Origin: a virus
DNA: 64,000 nucleotides
Strand: one strand, 5' to 3'
IMG/VR virus record: IMGVR_UViG_3300042893_001103
Location: 1 to 64,000 of that record
The notes under the pieces: generated by a model
What the model saw: only the letters and a program-made list of their open reading frames with translations
Database searches by the model: none
Told to the model about the DNA's origin: nothing
Program-made: the position numbers and the translations under genes
Part shown: positions 35,701-43,800 of the stretch, one piece after another
Position numbering within the stretch: position 1 is the stretch's first letter
Layout: every line of letters begins with the position of its first letter

Positions 35701-38700
35701 GACGTTCCTCTTCGTTCCGTCAATCCAAACAAGGAAAGACAAGCAACAACTAACCTACGTAATGAAATCATTAGACTTTATAACGATAATGATGAATTGT
35801 CGTATCGTGAAATAGCAAAACTTACTGGTACAACCCAAGCCAATGTTACAAACACCCTTTCTTCAATGCGTAGAGGAAATGATTCTCGCATTAGAAGCGG
35901 GGACAAAGTAAGAGGCTTTTCGTCTTCTACCGGTAGTGATGGAGAGAGTGGACTTGGTTCCTCATCTGACAAGCGCGAAATGGACATGACGCTTGCTGAA
36001 TATGCAGAACTAAATGAAGTTCTTAAAAAATATATGGATGAAAGCCAACTAGACGGCATCGGTGCCGACGAAGACATGCAAGTCATCCAGAACATTCTGG
36101 ACAAACTTGATGAGAGTTCAGCCGCAAACGACTCAATCCCTCTTACGGATAAAGAAATTGACGACTACATGGACACTCTCACAAGAATGAGAGACAATGG
36201 TCCGGTTGAAGATTCAGACGATAAAGAATCAATAGATAAATTGATTGACTCTTTGAAGAAAACAAAAGACTCAAAAGATGGAACCTACGAATCAGATGCT
36301 CTTCAGCAGGCTGGAACCAGGCTTTCCCGTCCTTCTCGTGATGGACAAGGTGGCGGTCGTGGAAGAACAGCAAAACGCCCTCGCGGCTTTAAGAGTTCCA
36401 ATGGAACAATAAACCCACACAAAAAACTTGATATAGAACTAGATGATTCTGAAATCGGCGAACTTCGTGACGAACTTCAGGGTTTTATGAAAATGACAGA
36501 CAACCCTGCTCCGCTCAGGGCCATTGCTGAAAAACTTGAAAAAGCCACAAACGGCAAATTTTCAGTTGATAAAGACGAATACGAAGCAGTCATAAAAGAA
36601 ATAGACAAAATGCGAACCGACAGAGGAGTGGTCACGTCTGATGTGGTTGGGGTTCTTGAGCAAGCAGCAGAATCTCAAAAAGGAAAATACTCCAGTATTG
36701 ATGTTCGTGGTGGACGAGGCTTTGAATCATCTACTGGTGGTGGCAAAAACAACGGAGCACCATCCGACATTCCTGAGACAATGCAAAAGCAACTCATCAT
36801 GTGGGGTAGACAGCAGGGCGGACTCAGACTTGTCCAAGAAGCAATTCAGAGGTTTGACAAAGACAAGGGAACAATGCCGGCGTCGTACTGGAAGAGATTG
36901 CGCACCATGTATGAAAACATGGGGCCAGGTTCCGCTAGTGGTGCTGCTCGCAGAACTGGACGTAGGGGCATATTCGGTCGCGGAAAAGATACAGACACTT
37001 CACCACGTGGTAGTGCTGGATTTATAATTGACGACAGACCAGTACCTAAAGGCTTGCTTGATAACACAATGTCAAACAACCCGATTGTTACAGATGACTT
37101 CGTAGACACCAATTCTGGCCCCATGGGTGGCTCACAGGGTGGCGGCGTATTCAAGGACCCCAAGACTGGTAAGGAATATTACATCAAGCCGCCAAAGTCA
37201 CAAACTCATGCAGAAAACGAATCACTAATGTCTCGTTTCTATGAAAGATTAGGTATTCCTGCTGGAAAAGTAAAAGTAGGAACCTACAAAGGTCGTCCAA
37301 AAATTGTTAGCGAAATGGTTCCAGGGGCAAAACAGGTTGACCATGAATCCGAAATAAAGAACTCAGCATGGAAGAAGGCAGTTCAAGACACTTTTGTGGC
37401 TAATGCATGGCTTGCAAACTGGGACGCTGTTTCAAACTCGGGAAACACCATTAAGGGCGGAGACGGTAAAGCGTACGTCATTGATGTTGGTGGTGCTGGT
37501 CTTTTCCGAGCAAGAGGAGAAGCAAAGGGCTCGGCGTTCGGTCCTATCGTCGGGGAAATGGAATCCTTGAGAGACCCAAATCAGTCGGGCGCTAGACGTG
37601 GTGTTGCATACTGGGGAGACATTCCTCCAGCAGAAATTGCTCGTCAGGTAAAAGCAATTGGAGCAGTATCAGATTCTGAAATCAAAGAAATGGTTGATGC
37701 TGTAATTTCCGACAAAGGTGAAGCAAAGAAACTTTCTGACACCCTTATTGCGCGACGTGACTATCTGGTACAAAACTGGTCCACTGGCAAAAATAGTGGA
37801 ACTGGCAGAAGAGGTCGTACTGGCTTTTCTTCGGAAACCGATAATTACGAAAGAAGAAACAAGAGGCCTGGCGTAGCGCCAGCAATGAGACCTGCCGACT
37901 TTGAAGTACGTCCTCGTGACGGCGAGCCTACGGGTGTTGGCAAGGGTGGAGTAATGGGAACAAAGCCCGACCCCAAGTTCACTGGAGACTCTTTTGACCA
38001 AGCCAAACCAGAAGAATGGGAAAAACTTACAATTGATGAAAAATGGGGTTGGATGCTTGGGGAAGGAAACCCTGAAAAGGGTGGAACGATGTCCCCTGCC
38101 GCCTATCAGGGTGCAATGAGGAAACTTGGCGAAGAAGAAGCCAGGGAAGAAACAAAGCGCATGACTCCAGAAGAACGAAGAAAATCCCGTTCAGAATCAA
38201 GACAAAGCGCCATGGATGAACGTTCTGACAACGAGAAAGAAAGACTCACTTCCGAAAGAGAAGAGCGTCAAAAAGAAGCACAAGAATCATCTAAGCGAGT
38301 TAAGGAAGAAGCAACTGCGGAGCAAGCGAAAGCCAAGAGACAGGCGCGTCTTGATGCTTTCAATGAATGGATTGATGACTCAATTCGTGAACTTTCAGGA
38401 ATGGAATACGACGAAACAGACATCAATCCTGATTCTGAAGACATCTGGGACACTGTTTCCACAATCCTTGGCGTTGAAGACATCACTCCAAAGTCGCTAA
38501 AAGAAGCAATTGACGAACTTTCATCATATATTGACATTACTTCAGGAGAAAATGCTTACGAAAAGAAGAGTGTCGCTCGTGCTAACGCACTATTGAAGAA
38601 ACTCTTAAAGATGCAATCAGAGTATTCGGAAGACAAGTGGTTTAACGACAGAGAGGGTGGAGTGTCTGGATTCCAGTCTTCAACTGGCGACAAACCTCGC

Positions 38701-39309
38701 CCTCCAAGAGACGGTAGACCGGCACGTCCTGGAACACCAGAAACGCCTCAATCAAATGCCAAACGCGAAGGGGAAATTAAAAAACTATCTACGCTGATTG
38801 AGCAGGTTGTTGCAGAACTTGATGAAAAACGTCAAAACCCTTCACCAAAAAAGGGAAGAATGGGATTCTCCTCATCAACCGGCAAAACGATGATTACTGA
38901 CGAAGCAACCTTTTTTAAGGACATTGAGAATTCTCTTGCAAAAGAGATTAGAGCCGCGCAAAAGGCTAGAAACACTAAAGCAGCATCAGGATTAACAAAA
39001 CTTCAAGAGATTATAAAAAGAAGTGAAGCCTCAAAAACAGGCGACAGAAGAACAAACGTCGGAAGTATCTACATGACGATGGATGAAGTTGACTTAATTC
39101 TTGACGGTCTTCAATTTGCCCTTGACCAACAGGTACAGGCTGGTGGAGATAAAAGAATTGGCTGGTACTCAAGACTAATTGAAAAAGTTGCCGGCGCAGC
39201 CATGTCTACATTTATTGATAAAAGTACATCAGAAATTGGTTCAACAAGAAGAACAGTCACAAACAAAGACGGCGTGAAGAAAAAAATCAATATTGTCCCA
39301 GAAGCATAA
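32785..39309 (+). CDS. Prohead protease fused to a giant multidomain polyprotein
   Basis: A 2174-residue protein. Residues 1-180 match the U35 prohead protease: V-V-W-G-H-N-W with H61, Q-E-W-S-I-G-Y with S125, and E-L-Y-E-V-S-P-V. These normally are 150-250 residues; here about 2000 follow. They include an acidic D-rich stretch near 206, an excalibur-like loop at 470-485 (D476, D478, D480, E485), helical regions, two HTH-like modules (about 920-972 and 991-1032, with Y-R-E-I-A-K-L-T-G-T-T-Q-A-N-V) and a kinase-like domain at about 1443-1667 (N-W-D...I-D-V-G-G-A-G). A G-F-x-S-S-T-G-like motif recurs at 576, 901, 1044, 1201, 1312, 1680, 1962 and 2027. The motifs may be processing sites; the modules resemble 'polyvalent' injected proteins. 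Confidence 0.85.
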   Translation: MSQQDIQFKAIPGQFNIDEAQGVVECFVAGIGNKDSVGDVLITGAFTKSLTRRKPRVVWGHNWNDPIGKVLEIYEVAPGDRRLPTKMLNAGIGGLYAKVQFNLNSEKGREAFANVAFFGQEQEWSIGYKTLDSIFDPNIQANILKEVELYEVSPVLHGANQLTGTISVKSDETAEKHMPGMMMPHHTGMNQGPKIIVVRQGDDDDDDDDKPIFSEGLARALGDNEKERLTRELQSRSGSSIQLVSATESTAKFRRMTSDGRSVMYRIGYHTPDNYVTFMFGKPELADGQQPSGSRTVVPSQMPSMPMQVKPGVPTGATNFVVSPEYVMPKGEDYEKSAFDEELENLAQILDETFDVKVGRTLSSRNMSKLKTVLETLQDIVSSAEKDVESKSDYLIPVKLENAFETKQLLDPIFDYHRVESHVTEDGIVITTEVTQEFIEAIGVAEKALGRTLSGGLGKLGRAGRGAVNFDPKAWDGDGDGIVQEGTPYSRPAIPGVNDRASGGRVDTNAATRAWQNQRRSGMASRMGSDDNADEYDEAMGPPMRRPSRGMADDPVGDAASENLDRDRNAGAVRSGLSSSTAGVVKIDIPQIDNAIEELAAKDIGMSLKRFRELTDEGRLPERYQKAFSDRVKVLNDIFSNLSKEKLDESPGKVLSEIRKKLVDTLSSDDKEGDGFISQFNDRREIQNFIDGIEEVLNLAFDDYVDRARENGTGEEADDLQAELLSDFTQSLKKISEKSKNLFDARTKSFRGTEPAKAKKESESEKERLFDLLKNLLDMEELARYLDSTEGVVPTDAFIDRIRKGNISDEDLVQLNGFFEDALENIITLDPSLDPEKLAKEFSDAIREGAKNDESGVIQRIAKELGDDGVSEDLVQYLKDGREGSPFLPNRGKKEREILRGFASRTGGGDSKGKKFDVRDRKQREDKIVEMYNDGETVGDISRFLSSQPGSNGIFTELANIRNVIDKRRKAGDVPLRSVNPNKERQATTNLRNEIIRLYNDNDELSYREIAKLTGTTQANVTNTLSSMRRGNDSRIRSGDKVRGFSSSTGSDGESGLGSSSDKREMDMTLAEYAELNEVLKKYMDESQLDGIGADEDMQVIQNILDKLDESSAANDSIPLTDKEIDDYMDTLTRMRDNGPVEDSDDKESIDKLIDSLKKTKDSKDGTYESDALQQAGTRLSRPSRDGQGGGRGRTAKRPRGFKSSNGTINPHKKLDIELDDSEIGELRDELQGFMKMTDNPAPLRAIAEKLEKATNGKFSVDKDEYEAVIKEIDKMRTDRGVVTSDVVGVLEQAAESQKGKYSSIDVRGGRGFESSTGGGKNNGAPSDIPETMQKQLIMWGRQQGGLRLVQEAIQRFDKDKGTMPASYWKRLRTMYENMGPGSASGAARRTGRRGIFGRGKDTDTSPRGSAGFIIDDRPVPKGLLDNTMSNNPIVTDDFVDTNSGPMGGSQGGGVFKDPKTGKEYYIKPPKSQTHAENESLMSRFYERLGIPAGKVKVGTYKGRPKIVSEMVPGAKQVDHESEIKNSAWKKAVQDTFVANAWLANWDAVSNSGNTIKGGDGKAYVIDVGGAGLFRARGEAKGSAFGPIVGEMESLRDPNQSGARRGVAYWGDIPPAEIARQVKAIGAVSDSEIKEMVDAVISDKGEAKKLSDTLIARRDYLVQNWSTGKNSGTGRRGRTGFSSETDNYERRNKRPGVAPAMRPADFEVRPRDGEPTGVGKGGVMGTKPDPKFTGDSFDQAKPEEWEKLTIDEKWGWMLGEGNPEKGGTMSPAAYQGAMRKLGEEEAREETKRMTPEERRKSRSESRQSAMDERSDNEKERLTSEREERQKEAQESSKRVKEEATAEQAKAKRQARLDAFNEWIDDSIRELSGMEYDETDINPDSEDIWDTVSTILGVEDITPKSLKEAIDELSSYIDITSGENAYEKKSVARANALLKKLLKMQSEYSEDKWFNDREGGVSGFQSSTGDKPRPPRDGRPARPGTPETPQSNAKREGEIKKLSTLIEQVVAELDEKRQNPSPKKGRMGFSSSTGKTMITDEATFFKDIENSLAKEIRAAQKARNTKAASGLTKLQEIIKRSEASKTGDRRTNVGSIYMTMDEVDLILDGLQFALDQQVQAGGDKRIGWYSRLIEKVAGAAMSTFIDKSTSEIGSTRRTVTNKDGVKKKINIVPEA

Positions 39310-39378
39310 ATAGTATGCGTTCTCGCTCAGAGGCGCATGCTAAGTTATACTTTTATAAACTATTCATAATGTGATATT

Positions 39379-39390
39379 GACACTCGTGTC
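39379..39390. promoter_or_regulatory. Inverted repeat GACAC-TC-GTGTC with TTGACA
   Basis: A 5-bp inverted repeat with a two-base centre lies 29 bases before the ATG at 39419 and includes most of a perfect TTGACA (39377-39382). No good -10 follows within 15-19 bases other than TAAAAA at 39400, which would place the start over the AGGAG ribosome site. It could be an operator or chance. A weak ATGCG/CGCAT hairpin is at 39316-39339. Confidence 0.25.
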
Positions 39391-39418
39391 TTTACTCGCT
39401 AAAAAACAGGAGTTACCA

Positions 39419-40795
39419 ATGAGCGAAAAAGTTGAAGTCAGTGTTGATGCGGACGGCAATGTTCTTAAGTGTGCCAAGGGCGCAAATGTTGCCGACTGCG
39501 GGTTTACCCCAGGTGCAAAAGTGTGCGGTAAGTGCGGAGCAATGCCTATCCAGATGAAGATGGTTCCAGTCACCGATGATGACTATGAAGTCAAGGGTGG
39601 AGACAAATGGGACGATAGTGAAATGTTTGACGCTATGAAAAAGCGTCAAAAGGGCACGGGCATGGGAATGCCTGGCGAAGAAGATGATGACGAAGAGATG
39701 GATGACGAAGACGAGATGGCGTCAATGCCGTCATCCAAGAAGAAAATGTCTCTTGAAATTGAAGAAGACGACGAAGAAGAATACGACGAAGACGACGAAG
39801 AAGAAGACGACGAAGACGCCGAGATGAAAATGTACGACGGAGAAGTTGACCTAGAAGCAGCAAGAAAGAAACGTCTTGCCAACATGGGTGAAAAAGTCGC
39901 AGAACTTGGAAGAAACGCATACATGTGTGCTGTTGAAAGAAAAGTTTACCCAGGTGGTTCAGGCGTCTGTGACGATTGTCCTGGTGGATGCTTGCCAGAG
40001 CGCGGAATGCCAGGTCTTCTTTCTGTTGAAGGAATTGCCGAAGAAATGTTTAAGGGCAAGGTTCTTGACTCTGGATATTCTTCAGATGCAGACATGTTCG
40101 TGGTTGACATTCAATCAAAGAGCGGCCGTGCGGTTGAAGTCTTTATTGATGGTACAACTGCAGAAGTTCTCGGTTTCCACAAACTTGATGACAATGCCTT
40201 TGAGCAGAAGTCAGCACTTGATTCAATGATGGTAATTGACTTCCACGAAGCAGCAGAGATTGCAGTTAAGTCCATTCAGGGTGACGTTGTTGCTGTTGAG
40301 CCAGACATCTTTGAAGGCTTTGATGCATACGCAGTTGAAATTGAAGGAATTGACGGAAAGTCTTACGACGTATTCGTTTCACTTGACGGTGAAGTTCTTG
40401 GATACGACAAGTATGAGCCAGAAGAAGCAGAAGCCATTGAAGCAGAAGCCGCAGAGATTGCATTAAAGCGTGCATTCAATGAAGACATGCGCACACAAAT
40501 GGCAGAAGAAGGAAAAGCACTTCCAGACGGTTCCTTTCCTATTTCTAACGTAGAAGACCTCAAGAACGCAATCAGCGCATACGGTCGTGCAAAAGACAAA
40601 GAAGCAGCAAAGAATCACATTATGAAGCAAGCCAAGGCTATGGGTCAGGAAAAACTTATCCCCGCCAACTGGGTAACCGGTGGAGCAAAACTTGTTGAAG
40701 AAAAATCCGGAGAAGTTGACTCTGACCTTATGGCATCGCTTGTTGAGTTTGAACTCCTTGAGGCCGAGGTCAAAGACTCAGAACCAACAATCTAG
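39419..40795 (+). CDS. Acidic PepSY-like, Cys-motif protein of head cluster
   Basis: A 458-residue protein. The ATG at 39419 follows AGGAG by 6 bases; an upstream GTG at 39371 is unsupported. Residues about 12-45 have a zinc-ribbon-like set (C-A-K-G ... C-G ... V-C-G-K-C). A long Asp/Glu tract (E-E-D-D-E-E-E-Y-D-E-D) lies at about 100-150. Then comes a second Cys set (M-C-A-V-E-R ... V-C-D-D-C-P-G-G-C) and two PepSY-like repeats with F-I-D-G-T-T-A-E-V-L-G and V-S-L-D-G-E-V-L-G. A phage-typical L-P-D-G-S-F-P-I-S-N-V-E-D-L-x-N-A-I segment with a closing P-A-N-W is near 375-425. It could be a scaffold or packaged protein. Confidence 0.6.
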   Translation: MSEKVEVSVDADGNVLKCAKGANVADCGFTPGAKVCGKCGAMPIQMKMVPVTDDDYEVKGGDKWDDSEMFDAMKKRQKGTGMGMPGEEDDDEEMDDEDEMASMPSSKKKMSLEIEEDDEEEYDEDDEEEDDEDAEMKMYDGEVDLEAARKKRLANMGEKVAELGRNAYMCAVERKVYPGGSGVCDDCPGGCLPERGMPGLLSVEGIAEEMFKGKVLDSGYSSDADMFVVDIQSKSGRAVEVFIDGTTAEVLGFHKLDDNAFEQKSALDSMMVIDFHEAAEIAVKSIQGDVVAVEPDIFEGFDAYAVEIEGIDGKSYDVFVSLDGEVLGYDKYEPEEAEAIEAEAAEIALKRAFNEDMRTQMAEEGKALPDGSFPISNVEDLKNAISAYGRAKDKEAAKNHIMKQAKAMGQEKLIPANWVTGGAKLVEEKSGEVDSDLMASLVEFELLEAEVKDSEPTI

Positions 40796-40811
40796 AGAAA
40801 GCGTGGCCCGT

Positions 40812-43800
40812 ATGACGGGGGTGGACATTAATAAAATTCGCCATTACGCGCCTGGATTCAATAATAGAACAACGCGTCTTGATGCGGATATGTCTGCATT
40901 GCTTTTCAAGGCCGGAACAAGGATTATTTCATCATCGGAAAGATTAATAGCCGACGTCTCTATTAAGGCAGCAATGGGAGCGGGTGCTCCTGCCGAAGAT
41001 AAAAAAAGAGGACTTCAAAGCGCTGGAAAATCCAAGTACATAAACATCAATGGTCTTGTCTATGACCCAGAAGCCAAAAAACAAGAGGGCCAATTCTTTA
41101 AGCCGTGGGTTACGGAAAGAGAAAGAATTAACGCAATGCGCTCAAACGACCCAGTTCCCAACTGGGGATGGGTTGACAGGAATCCGGAGAATCAAAATAG
41201 ACTCCAAGAGCCAAAAAACGCAAAAGGCAAAGTAACAAGGTATCCAGTAAACCCCAAAACTGGTGAACCAATGAAAAATTACGGAGTTGAACAAGAGTTT
41301 AAATCTCTTGGACCAACGCTTGCTGAAAGAAATCCTGGCGGAAAACTTCTTGCACGAACAGCAAAGTCTTTCGGTGTGGTAGTTGATGCTCTTGGAAAAT
41401 TTAGATGCCCTCCTGGGACGCCAGCAGCAAACAGATTTACTAACTTCAGAGGTGAAGGATGTTTTGACATTTCAGTAGCCCAGGTACGTAACTTGATTGG
41501 TTCTCTAACTCAATCAATGCAGGCACCACAGAGCGGGTCTCAAACAATATCCTCCCTTACTTCTGCAGGGGTAAGTATCGCCGAAATTAGAAAATCATTT
41601 AAAGAAAATGGAATTGCTGGCCTTGCCAGTCTTGCAAAGCGGGTTGGAATTGCTCATGTCGGTGATAAATGGAACGACATGTCTTACGTATCGCAAATAG
41701 CGGTAAGACTTAGAGAAGTTTCTGGCTTGACAATGGGTGCGCAGTCAAGAATGGAAAAAATTGCTCAGAAAAAAGCAGACACAATTAATTTTCTTGCTGA
41801 ATATTATGGAATAACAGAACCCAATGAATATAAAAAAATTGCACAAATAATTGAAAAAATGTCTGCTGACCCAGACTCTCCATTGGACCCAAATCAATTT
41901 AAACTTTTGTTTAGAGGTGGCTCTTTAGAAAGCCACGAAGAATGGGCCGTAGAAGCAATTATTAAAACACACATTGGGGCAATTGGCAGCAAACTTGGTA
42001 TTGATGCAACTGATGCACTGGAAGCATACGAAGAAGCCAAGCGTAACGGAGAAATAACTCCGCTTACCCGATTTGTTGATGCCGCTTTAGATAGAGAAAG
42101 AGATTTTAGGCTTGGAGCATTTGAAGACATGCTTGTTGCTGCGTACGAGCAACCACACACATTCACATTGCCCGGAGGCAAGAAAAGAATTTATACTGCT
42201 GGACCAATTCCAGACGGACCAGACGGAGAGAAATACAACGTTCCCCGATGGGACAGATACGACCTAAACGGATACGCGGAGCCAGAATTTATTTTAATTA
42301 ACTCTGGACCAGCAATTCTAGGATTTAGGGGAGGAGTTCCACCAAGTGGATATATGGACCTGTACGAAGCAACCGGAGGAGACATTGACGACCAGTGGAG
42401 AGCGGTTGCTTCAGAGATGGACAAAGACGAGCGTCTAAGGGCATATTCAGCACTGTGGAGTGTTGACCTGGCGGCAACAGAAGGAAGAGGTTGGAGAGAT
42501 TTTGGTGCACAAACATCTGCTCACGAAAGAGCCCACTGGGGTCAGATGGATGCAATTTTTCAATACCATGCAGAAACTAGTCCTGGTGTAGCCATGAAGG
42601 ATTTAAACAACCGTGAATTGATGGAATTAACTAACGAGTTCTTAACGAAAGCAACACCAGAGATATTACGAGATGTTTTTGGTGCCGATATTGAAGACTT
42701 GATTGATAAGCGTTTTGATGCACTTGCCGGTGCATACAGTCAAAAAGCACAGCAAGAGGCGCTTGAAGAACTAACAGGAGGAGGCAGCAGGGAAGACTTT
42801 AACTATTCTAGAAGCATTGCGCTACTAGAGACGCTCTCGGAATTAAAAGCAAACAAATCTGTCGGCCTCATAGGTGACGACCCCGAGTTGGATGCAATTC
42901 TTGACAAGATGACACCACTTCCTCCAATGTCTCCTGGTTCAATATCTCCATCTGGTGGAATCGTGCCATCACCCCCCGGTGGTTCACCAAGGCCAGTTAG
43001 GCCATCGCTGCCAAGTTCGGCACCATCGCTCCCTGCGAACGCCGGGAAGGTCGTTACCGTGATTCCAGGAAGAGGAAGCGGTCGTGGCGGTCGTGGCGCA
43101 CGAGGACCTGTTGACCCGTTTGAGCGAGACAGATATGGAAAAGTTCCGACAATGATTAAAGAGGGTCGTTTTACTCTTGAAGACATTGATGAGTTCTTGT
43201 ACGGAGAAGACGGCAAGGGTGGACTAAGGCAAACGCTTGCACAAATTGCAAACATGAAAACTAAAAAGAACGGCTATTCAGAGCCTGCTTTAGTTGAAAG
43301 AAAACGGCTACTTAATGAACTTATTAACACGATGGGTATTTCGTTTCCTGAACTTGAAGCAATAGCGCTTAAAGCAAAGAGAGGAGAAGCATTAACCCCA
43401 GAAGAAAAATCAAAACTTGTTAATGCTGTTTCACATTTAAGAAATGGTGCAAATGAGTTTAAGGCCAAATCTGTTGAAGCAAGAAAAAAATTTGAAGACT
43501 ATCGGAGTGTTGATGTATCAAGGGCAACTGGTGACGGTTCTGAATATGACGACAAAGATACAAACAGCCTGAATCTTGAAAGAATACAAGCCGAAATTGA
43601 AATGTACGAATCACTCTTTCAAAGAGTTGGGCGCGGCATAGCGCCAGCAGTGCATGACATTCTTACAATTAGTGAAAATGGTCCATATCCTCCACGTCTA
43701 ACCGCAAGAAAACCAGGTCCTCAACCTCTGGTTGGAATAGAAATTGACGGCGCTGACGGGATTGCAATTAAACAAGCGTCAAAACTTAATCCTCAAGAAC

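Noticed and set aside
39316-39339. ATGCG/CGCAT hairpin as terminator of the polyprotein gene
   Set aside because: A 5-bp stem with a 14-base loop and no following T run is too weak.
39633-39924. Leftward Ser- or Arg/Leu-rich frames opposite the acidic tract
   Set aside because: They are the complement of GAA/GAC runs encoding the Asp/Glu stretch.
40680-40811. Upstream start for the 1887-aa gene at 40680
   Set aside because: It lies inside the previous gene in another frame and the added residues look like shadow coding (L-T-L-T-L-W-H-R-L-L).
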